Shown: piece after piece, positions 40,046 to 49,186 of the stretch
Position numbering within the stretch: the stretch's first letter is position 1
How the letters are laid out: every line of letters starts with the position of its first letter
Assembly (NCBI RefSeq): GCF_900103635.1
Contig: NZ_FMXK01000007.1
Coordinates: 179,367-243,366 of the forward strand
DNA from: Butyrivibrio sp. INlla18
GTDB lineage: Bacteria > Bacillota > Clostridia > Lachnospirales > Lachnospiraceae
Reading direction: 5' to 3'
Length of the DNA: 64,000 nucleotides
The notes under the pieces: model-generated
Told to the model about the DNA's origin: nothing
Seen by the model: the letters and a program-made list of their open reading frames with translations, nothing else
The model's database searches: none
Program-made: the position numbers and the translations under genes

Positions 40046-40122
40046 TTTATAATTATTAAATGACTTTCCCCTTTATATATTTTTGTTTTTTTAGTACAAT
40101 ATTATATTAGGAGAAGTATTAT

Positions 40123-41205
40123 ATGAAGATTGTAGAAAACGCTAAAACACTGATTAATCTGTACAAAGATTATCGCACTATGGATAAAGCAGACTTGGCA
40201 GACTTTTACAAATCCAAGTGCACTTATTATCAGGATTACGTTGGCATTAGTTTATTATTTGGCAGTATTTTTTCAATTGCGTATCTTTATTCAGATTATC
40301 AATTAAATGGATCTTATGGTCCAACTTTAATTCCAAGATTATCAGTTCTTGTCACTGTGCTTATCTTTATTTTAGTGACTGAATTTGTGGACAACACTGG
40401 TGTTACTGTTTTTATGGACTATTTTCTGGGACATTATATTGTCATAGCCACAATATGGGCAATTTACTTCCTCAAGATAAGGCTTCACGCAAGTGAAGGA
40501 TTCATAATAATGAATCTGGTATTTTTGACTGTGGGATTCGTGGCGCGGCCTAGTCAGATCATCTTTTCAAGTTTGTTCTTCCTTGGAGAAATACTTATAT
40601 CCCATAGTTTCAATCATTATGAAAACATTGATATCATCGTTTCACTTGAGATTCCATGTGCTCTTGCAGTTATTGCTTCACACCTGATCCTTACTCTTTT
40701 CTACCTGGATCACTATCGCATGCAGCAAAAGCTTGAGCTTTCAATGGTAACAGACCCGTTAACTCAGGTTTATAACAGACACTTGCTTGAAAAGATTGTA
40801 ACCAAAAACGCTCTTATCGGTGATTCCAAAGAAATTGCGATTGCAATGCTTGATATAGACTTCTTTAAACAGGTTAACGACGAGCACGGTCACTACACTG
40901 GCGATCAGACTCTTTTATACATTGGACAGAAGCTTACAGCTCAGACTCACGACACGGACTACGTTATCAGATTTGGCGGTGAAGAGTTCATCATAATCTT
41001 CAAAGACTGCGACGTGAACAACGCCTGCGCACGCATGGAGCAGTTCCGCCAAGACATCGAAAATGCTACAGATTCCCCAGTTCCAATCACTGTATCTGTT
41101 GGTGTTTCCAAGTACATCGGCGACTTCGAAAAGACAATCGTCAACGTGGACAATGCGTTGTACAAAGCCAAGAACACCGGCAGAAATAAAGTTGTGGTAG
41201 TTTAG
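40123..41205 (+). CDS. Membrane GGDEF protein (diguanylate cyclase)
   Basis: 360 residues: about six membrane segments (residues 40-200), then a GGDEF domain beginning DPLTQVYNRHLLEKI with the active-site GGEEF at residues 285-289 and LDIDFFKQVNDEHGHYTGD. The RxxD inhibitory site expected five residues before GGEEF is absent (HDTD instead), so product inhibition may be lacking. It makes cyclic-di-GMP if active. AGGAG lies before ATG. Its 3' UTR carries copy A of the dispersed element. Confidence 0.9.
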   Translation: MKIVENAKTLINLYKDYRTMDKADLADFYKSKCTYYQDYVGISLLFGSIFSIAYLYSDYQLNGSYGPTLIPRLSVLVTVLIFILVTEFVDNTGVTVFMDYFLGHYIVIATIWAIYFLKIRLHASEGFIIMNLVFLTVGFVARPSQIIFSSLFFLGEILISHSFNHYENIDIIVSLEIPCALAVIASHLILTLFYLDHYRMQQKLELSMVTDPLTQVYNRHLLEKIVTKNALIGDSKEIAIAMLDIDFFKQVNDEHGHYTGDQTLLYIGQKLTAQTHDTDYVIRFGGEEFIIIFKDCDVNNACARMEQFRQDIENATDSPVPITVSVGVSKYIGDFEKTIVNVDNALYKAKNTGRNKVVVV

Positions 41206-41210
41206 TCTTT

Positions 41211-41356
41211 GGTACCGTACGTTGGCGGTTCATAAAGTTTCATCCTTCGCTCCGATAGTTTTTACAGTTGGAATTATATGAAAACGGAAGTTTTACGCAG
41301 TTACTGTAAAAACTAAATCGCTCAGGCTAAAACTTTATGAACCGCCAACTGTACAG
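41211..41356 (+). repeat. Dispersed structured element, copy A
   Basis: It begins GGTACCGTACG, six bases after the GGDEF stop. Outer arms 41221-41240 and 41330-41349 are a perfect 20-bp inverted repeat; inner arms AGTTTTTACAGT (41257-41268) and ACTGTAAAAACT (41303-41314) are a perfect 12-bp repeat; the apex has AAAAC-GGAA-GTTTT. It lies between the stop codon and the terminator at 41401. See copies B, C, D. Confidence 0.85.
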
Positions 41357-41400
41357 TTAATAAAAGATAGAACTATCCATAATAAAACAAGCTTTTAAGG

Positions 41401-41428
41401 GATGTAGCTGAAGGCTACATCTTTTTTT
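41401..41428 (+). terminator. Terminator of the GGDEF transcript
   Basis: Stem GATGTAGC/GCTACATC with a 5-base loop and seven T. It lies downstream of copy A, so copy A is transcribed as 3' UTR. Confidence 0.9.
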
Positions 41429-41488
41429 CTGCATTTGAACATGGTATTATCTTAGGTACACTTTTTAAACAACGGATGTAAGGCTAAC

Positions 41489-42001
41489 ATGAAAAAAGAG
41501 ATTATTTTTGAAACAGACAGATTGTTTCTTCGTGAAATGAATATGGATGATTTTGATGCGTTATACAAAGTTCTTGGAGATAGAGAAATCATGCAGCATT
41601 ATCCTTATACCTTTGATGACGAAAGAGTCAAAGCTTGGATTGAAAGAAACATGAACCGATACAAGGAGTACGGATTTGGTCTGTGGGCTGTATGCCTTAA
41701 AGAGACTGGCGAGATGATTGGCGACTGCGGACTGACGATTCAGAAAATTGACGGTGAGATGCTTCCTGAAATTGGTTATCACATCCGCGCAGATAAACAG
41801 CGCAAAGGTTATGCCAAGGAAGCCGCAGCTGCTACCCTCGAGTGGGCTTACAAGAATACTGATTATCCAGCTTTTTATTCATATTGCAAATACACAAACG
41901 TCGGCTCCTATAAGACTGCAGAGTCTATTGGCATGCATTTTGAGAAGGAATATCCAGATCCTGATAACAAGATAACACATGTATCAGTAATTTATCGTTA
42001 A
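41489..42001 (+). CDS. GNAT acetyltransferase, RimJ/RimL type
   Basis: 170 residues. The N-terminal FETDRLFLREMNMDDFDALY and the motif A region IGYHIRADKQRKGYAKEAAA place it in the RimJ/RimL-like group that acetylates protein N-termini or small amines. KTAESIGMHFEKEY matches the family C-terminus. It starts at ATG 41489 with a weak site (GTAAGG). Substrate not determined. Confidence 0.85.
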   Translation: MKKEIIFETDRLFLREMNMDDFDALYKVLGDREIMQHYPYTFDDERVKAWIERNMNRYKEYGFGLWAVCLKETGEMIGDCGLTIQKIDGEMLPEIGYHIRADKQRKGYAKEAAAATLEWAYKNTDYPAFYSYCKYTNVGSYKTAESIGMHFEKEYPDPDNKITHVSVIYR

Positions 42002-42052
42002 TGCTCGATCAAACTAGATCATATCAAGCTTATAGAAGGGAAACTAACAAAC

Positions 42053-43195
42053 ATGATTAAAACGCAAAAAATTGGAATGGAATCCTATGATGCCATTCAG
42101 AAATTTGACAAGCTTTGCTTTCCAGTAGCAAGTTGGTAGCTTAGCATGGTAAAAGATAAGAGAACCACCTACTATGCTCTTATTGAAGATGGCATGATAA
42201 TTGGGAATCTTACAACCTACAACTGGAGCGGCAAGTACGACTATATGAAGATCATGGGCCTTTCTGTGCACCCAGATTACAGAAATCAAGGTCTCGCCAC
42301 TAAGCTCATGAAATATGCTGAAGAAGAATGTAAGACATCTGGCTTAAAAAAGATCAGTGCCGAGATTCCAGCTGATAATGTAGCTATGCATAAGCTCTTA
42401 GAAAAATGTGGTTATGAAAAAGATACTTTTGTAAATAATTTCGTTTATCATCCACAAGAAACCAGCAAATACTATTACATCAATCCTTTATTCATTGAGC
42501 AGGATGAAAAAGAACAAAACAATGATCCTGTTCCTTCTAGAAAAGTGATAAATATTGCTGCTGAGCCTGTAGATGTGATACCTCTTACAGCTAGCAAATT
42601 TGGTGGCTATCCTTATTGGCCAAAAGACATGGAATATCCAGTTAACTCAAATGGCGAAAAGCTCATACTCCTTGCCCAGATAAACTTAAGTGATGTAACA
42701 GATCCTCTTTTACCAAAAGAAGGGCTCTTGCAGTTTTTCATCAGCAACGATGATGTCTTGGGGTATGATGATGAAAAGGGCTACAAAGTCATATATCATA
42801 AGGACATTGACCCTACTGTATCTGAAACCACGGTAAAAGACCTTGGTATCAGAGCCGCATGTGATCTTGATCCCGATAAAGATGAATATTTCCCTCTCTA
42901 TAAATGCTATAGCATCACATTTGAGGAAGGATTTGATAAAAAAGCAGACGAAGACTCAGAAGATGATGAAAGCACCACCACTGGAAATAAGCTATTCGGC
43001 TATCCATACTTTACCCAGTATGATCCACGTGAAGATGGCGAATATGATATCCAGCTTTTACAAATGGATTCCAGCTATGGACGCGGAAACGAGATCATGT
43101 GGGGAGATTCAGGAGTAGGACACTTCTTTATAGAAGAGAAAGATCTTAAAGCCCTGAACTTTGACAACGCATTCTACACATGGGATTGTTGCTGA
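42053..43195 (+). pseudogene. GNAT-DUF1963 (YwqG-like) fusion with in-frame TAG
   Basis: From ATG 42053 the frame encodes the start of a GNAT domain (MIKTQKIGMESYDAIQKF) and meets TAG at 42137-42139, then continues in the same frame through GNAT motif A (LSVHPDYRNQGLATKLMKYA) into a DUF1963/YwqG-like domain (FGGYPYWPKDMEYP, MWGDSGVGHFFI) to 43195. Translation could restart at ATG 42146 but would lack the first GNAT strand. Either a nonsense mutation or a sequencing error. The two-domain fusion itself is unusual. Confidence 0.65.
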
Positions 43196-43203
43196 TTAAC
43201 TTG

Positions 43204-43256
43204 AAAAAGCTACATTGTAAGTACTTATTAATTTAGTACTCACAATGTAGCTTTTT
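43204..43256. terminator. Bidirectional terminator
   Basis: A perfect 15-bp stem AAAAAGCTACATTGT (43204-43218) with its complement (43242-43256), plus an inner AGTACT pair. A and T runs are on both sides. It serves the GNAT-DUF1963 gene on + and prfB with copy B on the minus strand. Confidence 0.9.
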
Positions 43257-43295
43257 ATTTTCATCTTTTGAAATATGAATTTCAGTCTTTTATAC

Positions 43296-43442
43296 ATGCA
43301 CAGTAGGCTAATCGGAAAGTTTTAGCCTGAGCGATTTAGTTTTTACAGTAACTGCGTAAAACAACCGTTTTCATACAACTCCAACTGTAAAAACTATCGG
43401 AGCGAAGGATGAAACTTTCCGATTATCCTACGTCCGGTACCA
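43296..43442 (-). repeat. Dispersed structured element, copy B
   Basis: It reads on the minus strand from GGTACCGGACG, about 20 bases after the prfB stop. Outer arms 43303-43322 and 43412-43431 pair over 20 bp with one mismatch but have a sequence unlike copy A. The 96-base core matches copy A with four differences. Inner arms are 43338-43349 and 43384-43395. It lies between prfB and its terminator. Confidence 0.85.
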
Positions 43443-43460
43443 ATACCTAAACTCTTATCA

Positions 43461-44603
43461 TCACTCCTCAGATGTATCTCCTACTGGCTTACCGCCTGTT
43501 GCGAGCCACTTGAGGTATGCGTTGATGAACTGATCAAGGTCACCATCAAGAACTGCATCTGCATTTGATGACTTGAAACCTGTACGTGTGTCGTTAACCA
43601 TTGTGTATGGCTGAAGGACATATGAGCGGATCTGGCTGCCCCATGCGTTGTCCATAACTTCACCACGGATACCAGCAAGCTTTGCTGCCTGCTCTTCCTG
43701 CTTCATGATAAAGAGCTTTGCTTTCAGCATCTGCATAGCCTTGTCCTTGTTCTGGAACTGTGAACGCTCATTCTGACAAGCAACAACTACACCTGTAGGA
43801 ATATGTGTGATACGAACAGCTGATGATGTCTTGTTGATGTGCTGTCCACCGGCACCACTTGAACGGTATGTATCAATTCTAAGATCATCTGGATTGATCT
43901 CTACATCTACGTCTTCTTCAATATCTGGCATTACGTCACATGATACGAATGATGTCTGACGCTTAGCCTGAGCATTGAATGGGCTGATACGAACAAGTCT
44001 GTGTACACCGTGCTCTGACTTTAAAAGTCCGTAAGCATTTGTTCCAGAGATCTGGAATGTAACTGACTTGATACCAGCTTCATCACCATCAAGAAGGTCG
44101 AGAACTTCTGTTGTAAAGCCTTTTCTCTCTGCCCATCTTGTGTACATACGATATAACATAGAAGCCCAGTCGCAAGCCTCTGTTCCGCCTGCACCTGCGT
44201 TAAGTCTAAGGATTACATCATACTTATCATATGGCTGATTCAAAAGATTGCTGATACGGATATTCTCAAGAGTTGTCTCGAAATCATCAAGCTCAGCTCT
44301 GATCTCAGCAGCCATATCCTCATCATCTACACCTTCAGCGTTCTGCATATCGATAAGATCAATGATATCGCCGTACTGAGTATTAAGCTTCTCGATACCC
44401 TCTACAAGATCCTGCATGTTCTTAAGATCTTTTGTCTTCTTGTTTGCCTTTTCAGCATCATCCCAGAAGCCAGGCTCTTCCATTTCACGGCTAAGCTCTT
44501 CGATGATCTTTTTCTTAGTATTTAAGTCAAGTGAAGCAGTTACTTCTTTTAATGTGTCCTGAAGGTTCTGAATCTCAACCTTCATCTGATCTAAAACTAC
44601 CAT
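43461..44603 (-). CDS. prfB: Peptide chain release factor 2
   Basis: 380 residues. SGAGGQHINKTSSAVRITH is the GGQ peptidyl-tRNA hydrolysis motif, and the codon-recognition region contains GTNAYGLLKSEHGVHRL. The reading frame is continuous through the N-terminus: where many prfB genes have CTT-TGA and a +1 frameshift, this one reads CTT-GAC, so the autoregulatory frameshift is absent. ATG 44603 has GAAAGG upstream. Downstream of secA in the same direction. Confidence 0.97.
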   Translation of the reverse strand: MVVLDQMKVEIQNLQDTLKEVTASLDLNTKKKIIEELSREMEEPGFWDDAEKANKKTKDLKNMQDLVEGIEKLNTQYGDIIDLIDMQNAEGVDDEDMAAEIRAELDDFETTLENIRISNLLNQPYDKYDVILRLNAGAGGTEACDWASMLYRMYTRWAERKGFTTEVLDLLDGDEAGIKSVTFQISGTNAYGLLKSEHGVHRLVRISPFNAQAKRQTSFVSCDVMPDIEEDVDVEINPDDLRIDTYRSSGAGGQHINKTSSAVRITHIPTGVVVACQNERSQFQNKDKAMQMLKAKLFIMKQEEQAAKLAGIRGEVMDNAWGSQIRSYVLQPYTMVNDTRTGFKSSNADAVLDGDLDQFINAYLKWLATGGKPVGDTSEE

Positions 44604-44680
44604 AAATAAACCTTTCTATTTTTCTCCTAAAGAAATGCGCATTAAACATGCGCATTCCCCATTAACTACACCTTTATATA

Positions 44681-47248
44681 TTACTGAGCTCTGCCGCAGC
44701 AGTTCTTGTATTTCTTGCCGCTTCCGCATGGGCATGGATCATTTGGATAAACCTTAGCTTCAACTCTCTTAACTGGAGCCTTAACTGCTGAGTCATCCTT
44801 GTTTGTTCCAGTAACCTTAGCAACCTGCTCACGCTCAACTCTCTCTTCGATATGAACATGGAAGAGAAGTCTTACAGTATCTTCCTTGATGTTCCTTGTC
44901 ATATCATCGAACATCTCATATCCAGCAAGCTTGTACTCAAGCTTAGGATCTCTCTGACCATATGCCTGAAGACCAATTCCCTGACGGAGCTGATCCATAT
45001 CATCGATGTGGTCCATCCATTTTCTATCGATAACCTTCAGAAGGATAACACGCTCGATCTCACGGATTGTCTCTGGCTCTGGGAACTCAGCTTCCTTAGC
45101 CTCATAAAGCTTAACAGCCTCTTCTTTAAGCTGCTGCATAAGTCCTGACTTTGTAAGAGTCTCGATACGTCCTCTTGTGATCTTCTTGAGTGGAACTGTA
45201 GGAAGAAGGATCTCATTGAGTTCGTTAAGATTCCAGTTATCTGGATCGTTCTCCTCACCAATAACTGTCTCAACTGAAGACTCTACTATATCTGTGATCA
45301 TCTTGTAGATAGCATCTCTCATGGAATCTCCATCAAGAACTTTCTTACGCTCTGCGTAGATGATCTCTCTCTGCTCATTATTTACCTGGTCATACTCAAG
45401 AAGGTTCTTTCTGATGGCATAGTTGTTAGACTCAATCTTCTTCTGAGCTGACTCGATAGCTCTTGTAAGTGATGAATGCTCAATTTCCTGTCCATCAGGA
45501 ATGTTAAGTGCATTGAACATTGCAATGAGTCTCTCTGAACCAAAGAGTCTCATAAGGTTATCTTCAAGTGAAAGATAGAACTTAGATTCACCAGGATCTC
45601 CCTGACGTCCTGAACGTCCACGGAGCTGGTTATCAATACGTCTACTCTCGTGTCTCTCTGTACCAATGATCTTGAGACCGCCAAGTTCTCTTGCCTCTTC
45701 ATCAAGCTTAATATCAGTACCACGACCAGCCATGTTAGTAGCGATTGTTACAGCGCCATGCTTACCAGCTTCTGCAACGATCTCAGCTTCCATCTCATGG
45801 AACTTAGCATTAAGTACCTGATGCTGGATGCCTCTTTTTCTGAGCATCTTAGAAATTTCCTCGGAAGACTCAATTGTGATTGTACCAACCAGAACAGGCT
45901 GTCCCTTCTTGTGTGCCTCTTCTACAGCATCACAGATAGCATTGAGCTTTTCTTTCTTGGTCTTATATACAGCGTCCTGAAGGTCCTTACGGATAACAGG
46001 CTCGTTTGTAGGAATCTCGATAACGTCCATTCCATAGATATCACGGAACTCACGTTCCTCAGTAAGAGCAGTACCTGTCATACCACACTTCTTTTCAAAC
46101 TTATTAAAGAAGTTCTGGAATGTGATAGTTGCAAGAGTCTTGGACTCTCTCTTAACCTTAACATGCTCCTTAGCCTCGATAGCCTGGTGAAGACCATCTG
46201 AATAACGTCTACCTGGCATTACACGACCTGTGAACTCATCAACGATAAGAACTTCGTCGTCCTTAACGATGTAGTCGTGATCGCGCTGCATAAGGTTGTT
46301 AGCACGAAGTGCAAGGATAATGTTGTGCTGGATCTCAAGGTTCTCAGGATCAGCAAGGTTTTCTATTCTAAAGAATCTCTCAACCTTAGCAACACCCTGC
46401 TCTGTAAGGTTGACGATCTTGTCTTTCTCATTAACGATGAAATCACCAGTCTCTTCTCTCTCGATACCCATGATAGCATCCATCTTGGAGAGATCTTCCA
46501 TATCCTCACCACGTGTCATCTGCTTGGCAAGGATATCACAAGCCTCATAAAGCTTAGTAGACTTATCTGACTGACCTGAAATGATAAGAGGTGTACGAGC
46601 TTCATCAATAAGGATTGAGTCGATCTCATCGATGATAGCGTAGTTAAGACCACGAAGAACGCACTGCTCTTTGTAGATAGCCATGTTATCGCGAAGATAA
46701 TCGAAACCAAGTTCGTTGTTAGTAACGTATGTGATATCGCAGTTATATGCTGCTCTTCTCTCTTCTGCATTCATGCTGTTGAGTACAACACCAACAGTAA
46801 GTCCAAGGAACTCATGGATCTTGCCCATCCACTCAGCATCACGCTTAGCAAGGTAATCGTTAACTGTAACTACATGTACACCCTTGCCCTCAAGAGCATC
46901 CAGGTATGAAGGAAGTGTAGCAACGAGTGTCTTACCTTCACCAGTTCTCATCTCAGCAATTCTGCCCTGGTGGAGGATAACGCCACCGATGAGCTGTACT
47001 CTAAAGTGTTCCATTCCAAGTACACGCTTACCAGCCTCACGAACTGTTGCATATGCCTCTGGCATGATATCATCAAGAGTCTCGCCATCAGCAAGTCTCT
47101 TCTTGAACTCTTCAGTCTTGCCTCTTAATTCTTCATCAGAAAGAGCCTGCATCTTTGGCTGCATTGCCTCAATAGCGTCAACTGTTGACTTGATACGCTT
47201 AAGCTCTCTCTCACTATGTGTTCCAATAATCTTATCAATAATGCTCAT
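44681..47248 (-). CDS. secA: Preprotein translocase ATPase SecA
   Basis: 855 residues. [13 protein letters not shown] is the Walker A region, [20 protein letters not shown] the DEAD-like box, [11 protein letters not shown] motif V, and the C-terminus has the SEC-C zinc motif [14 protein letters not shown]. It drives protein export through SecYEG. It has its own promoter at 47311-47339 and is followed by prfB after 77 bases. Confidence 0.98.
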   Translation of the reverse strand: MSIIDKIIGTHSERELKRIKSTVDAIEAMQPKMQALSDEELRGKTEEFKKRLADGETLDDIMPEAYATVREAGKRVLGMEHFRVQLIGGVILHQGRIAEMRTGEGKTLVATLPSYLDALEGKGVHVVTVNDYLAKRDAEWMGKIHEFLGLTVGVVLNSMNAEERRAAYNCDITYVTNNELGFDYLRDNMAIYKEQCVLRGLNYAIIDEIDSILIDEARTPLIISGQSDKSTKLYEACDILAKQMTRGEDMEDLSKMDAIMGIEREETGDFIVNEKDKIVNLTEQGVAKVERFFRIENLADPENLEIQHNIILALRANNLMQRDHDYIVKDDEVLIVDEFTGRVMPGRRYSDGLHQAIEAKEHVKVKRESKTLATITFQNFFNKFEKKCGMTGTALTEEREFRDIYGMDVIEIPTNEPVIRKDLQDAVYKTKKEKLNAICDAVEEAHKKGQPVLVGTITIESSEEISKMLRKRGIQHQVLNAKFHEMEAEIVAEAGKHGAVTIATNMAGRGTDIKLDEEARELGGLKIIGTERHESRRIDNQLRGRSGRQGDPGESKFYLSLEDNLMRLFGSERLIAMFNALNIPDGQEIEHSSLTRAIESAQKKIESNNYAIRKNLLEYDQVNNEQREIIYAERKKVLDGDSMRDAIYKMITDIVESSVETVIGEENDPDNWNLNELNEILLPTVPLKKITRGRIETLTKSGLMQQLKEEAVKLYEAKEAEFPEPETIREIERVILLKVIDRKWMDHIDDMDQLRQGIGLQAYGQRDPKLEYKLAGYEMFDDMTRNIKEDTVRLLFHVHIEERVEREQVAKVTGTNKDDSAVKAPVKRVEAKVYPNDPCPCGSGKKYKNCCGRAQ

Positions 47249-47310
47249 ACTGTTTGTATCTCCTAAAAAAGGGTAAACTACCCCAATATTTTAGCAAAAG
47301 TCCGTTGTAC

Positions 47311-47339
47311 ATTGTAGCAGATTTACACAAACTATTCAA
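47311..47339 (-). promoter_or_regulatory. secA promoter
   Basis: TTGAAT (47334-47339), a 17-base spacer and TACAAT (47311-47316) on the minus strand, about 65 bases before the secA start. Confidence 0.8.
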
Positions 47340-47361
47340 CCTTATCAGAGTTTACTTTGTT

Positions 47362-47406
47362 GGTACCAGACGTAATATTTTGCAGTAAGATTCATCTCTC
47401 GCTCCG
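47362..47406 (+). repeat. Dispersed structured element, truncated copy D
   Basis: It starts GGTACCAGACGT, then a 19-base arm-like stretch unlike those of the other copies, then CATCTCTCGCTCCG, identical to copy C. It ends abruptly at an A-run joining the next terminator. Only the left quarter of the element remains. Confidence 0.7.
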
Positions 47407-47407
47407 T

Positions 47408-47445
47408 AAAAAAAAGAGCCGTGAAATGGTATCCCACGGCTCTTT
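47408..47445 (-). terminator. Terminator of the lipoprotein remnant
   Basis: The perfect 11-bp stem AAAGAGCCGTG/CACGGCTCTTT is followed by eight T on the minus strand (first three in the stem). Confidence 0.85.
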
Positions 47446-47455
47446 GAATGTTTAA

Positions 47456-47639
47456 TTATTTAGTTACTTCTACTTCCTCCTGGCTGACATCAAGGCTTGT
47501 AAGCTGATTCTCCTGAACTCTCCACAGAGGCTCCAGAATGAGCCTCCCCATCTGTGGATGCGTTCCCTGCGCAGCCAGAAAGCATCATGCACCCCATAGC
47601 CATCAAAGCCACAACAGATAATAATTCTTTCCTTTTAAT
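47456..47639 (-). pseudogene. Small lipoprotein remnant
   Basis: The minus-strand frame from 47639 reads (I)KRKELLSVVALMAMGCMMLSG followed by CAGNASTDG, a perfect signal peptide with lipobox LSGC, but the first codon is ATT, not ATG, and no ribosome binding site is near. It stops at 47490. A one-base shift gives QENQLTSLDVSQEEVEVTK and a stop at 47456, just before a terminator. I read it as a gene that lost its start and acquired a frameshift. Confidence 0.6.
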
Positions 47640-47822
47640 AATTTATAAGCGTTTTTTCCTTTTATAAGTTATTACCAAATACTTAACAAGTATAATATTC
47701 GCTGTAATAAAATGCAACATATTTTAATTAAAAATATCAAATTTCTTAATCTCTAATTCTTATTAATCCCTCCCCCACCTCATCATAATCTACGCTTTTC
47801 ACACTATTCTTTTAGACGTAAA
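47640..47822. other. AT-rich intergenic stretch
   Basis: Very AT-rich, with no supportable ORF on either strand. It may hold the old promoter of the lipoprotein remnant (AAAAGGA and TATAAT-like sequence near 47655-47700). Confidence 0.4.
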
Positions 47823-47872
47823 AAAGCCTTAACAAACACAAACTATAATTAGTTCATGCCTATTAAGGCTTT
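47817..47872 (-). terminator. ptb-buk terminator
   Basis: The 10-bp stem AAAGCCTTAA/TTAAGGCTTT with a 30-base loop that can itself pair (AACTA/TAGTT). Six T follow on the minus strand (first three in the stem). It lies downstream of copy C, placing that copy in the buk 3' UTR. Confidence 0.75.
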
Positions 47873-47940
47873 TATCAGTCTTATTATCAAAAGCTAGCAC
47901 ATCATAAGGCCATTTAGTCTCCCCCAAGGTCTATGAACAC

Positions 47941-48086
47941 CACACAGTGTGATACGTATAAGAAGTTAGCTCGAGCGATTTATTTTTTGCAGTCACTGCA
48001 AAACCAAAGCTCTATCGTCATCCTACCCCTGCAAAAAATATCGGAGCGAGAGATGACTTTTTATACTATCACACGTCCGGTATCAC
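47941..48086 (-). repeat. Dispersed structured element, copy C
   Basis: It reads on the minus strand from GATACCGGACG, about 35 bases after the buk stop. Outer arms 47947-47966 and 48056-48074 pair with one bulge and one G-T pair. Inner arms ATTTTTTGCAG (47982-47992) and CTGCAAAAAAT (48029-48039) pair perfectly although their sequence differs from copies A and B. CATCTCTCGCTCCGAT and AATCGCTCGAGC are the conserved internal strands. Confidence 0.8.
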
Positions 48087-48119
48087 TACCTTCCGGGAAA
48101 CCAACACCCTACCGGGTAA

Positions 48120-49184
48120 TCAATACTTCTGTGCTTCCTCTTCGCCTGTCATGACACGGATTGCACCCTGTGCAAGTGCAAGGAGCTCGTCCTCACCAGG
48201 ATATACTGTAACTGGGCAGATCCAATCTACACGCTCTTTGATAGCATCTGTGATAACCTGACCATATGCAATACCACCTGTAAGGATGATCTGGTCAACC
48301 TTACCCTTAAGAACTGTAGCGCAAGCACCAATGTTCTTGCAGATCTGGTAAATGAAAGCTTCACGAACAAGGATAGCCTTCTCGTTGCCCTCTTCACACA
48401 TCTTGTTAACTTCTCTCATGTCGTTAGTTCCAAGGTATGCATTAAGTCCGCCGTAACCAACGATCTTCTTTTTCATCTCATCATATGTGTACTTACCTGA
48501 GAAGCACATATCTACAAGAGCCTTAGCTGGGATGCCATTTGCTCTCTCTGGGGAGAATGCACCATCACCATTAAGTGCTGCGTAAACGTCTACCATCTTG
48601 CCGTTCTTGTGAACACCAGTTGATGTACCGCCGCCCATGTGAACAACGATAACGCTGATCTCGTCATACTTCTTGCCGATCTCTTTTGCATATCTTCTGG
48701 CAACAGCCTTCTGATTAAGAGGATGGTCGATAGAAACACGCTCGATCTCAGGAACACCTGAAATACGTGCAACTGGCTCCATCTCGTCAACTACTACTGG
48801 ATCTACGATGTATGAAGGAACACCGATCTCATCACCGATCTCTCTAGCAAGGATACCGCCAAGGTTAGAAGCATGCTGACCCTGAACGCCCTTTCTAAGG
48901 TCCTCTAAAAGAGCATCTGTACACTCATATGTACCACCTGGGATAGGTCTAAGAAGTCCGCCTCTACCAACGATAACGTTGAATGACTTGATATCAATGC
49001 TCTCCTTCTTGAGGAAATCAAGAATGATATTCTTACGGAAATCCTTCTGATCAATGATTGATGCATAGCTCTCAATCTCTTCTGTGCTATGTCTAAGTGT
49101 CTCTTCCTTTACAAGTGTCTCATCCTCAAAGATACCAACCTTTGTTGATGTTGAACCTGGGTTAATGATCAAACTCTTTATCAT
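48120..49184 (-). CDS. buk: Butyrate kinase
   Basis: 354 residues of the acetokinase fold. LIINPGSTSTKVGIFEDE is the phosphate-binding start; VHMGGGTSTGVHKNGKMVD and NGDGAFSPERANGIPAKALV are butyrate-kinase-type rather than acetate-kinase-type. It converts butyryl phosphate and ADP to butyrate and ATP. It lies three bases after ptb, forming the classic ptb-buk operon. Its 3' UTR carries copy C of the dispersed element. Confidence 0.94.
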   Translation of the reverse strand: MIKSLIINPGSTSTKVGIFEDETLVKEETLRHSTEEIESYASIIDQKDFRKNIILDFLKKESIDIKSFNVIVGRGGLLRPIPGGTYECTDALLEDLRKGVQGQHASNLGGILAREIGDEIGVPSYIVDPVVVDEMEPVARISGVPEIERVSIDHPLNQKAVARRYAKEIGKKYDEISVIVVHMGGGTSTGVHKNGKMVDVYAALNGDGAFSPERANGIPAKALVDMCFSGKYTYDEMKKKIVGYGGLNAYLGTNDMREVNKMCEEGNEKAILVREAFIYQICKNIGACATVLKGKVDQIILTGGIAYGQVITDAIKERVDWICPVTVYPGEDELLALAQGAIRVMTGEEEAQKY

Positions 49185-49186
49185 GA

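Noticed and set aside
41211..41356. Copy A as an ordinary terminator or transposon terminal repeat
   Set aside because: No T run follows the outer stem, a true terminator lies 50 bases downstream, and the arms differ between copies while pairing is kept.
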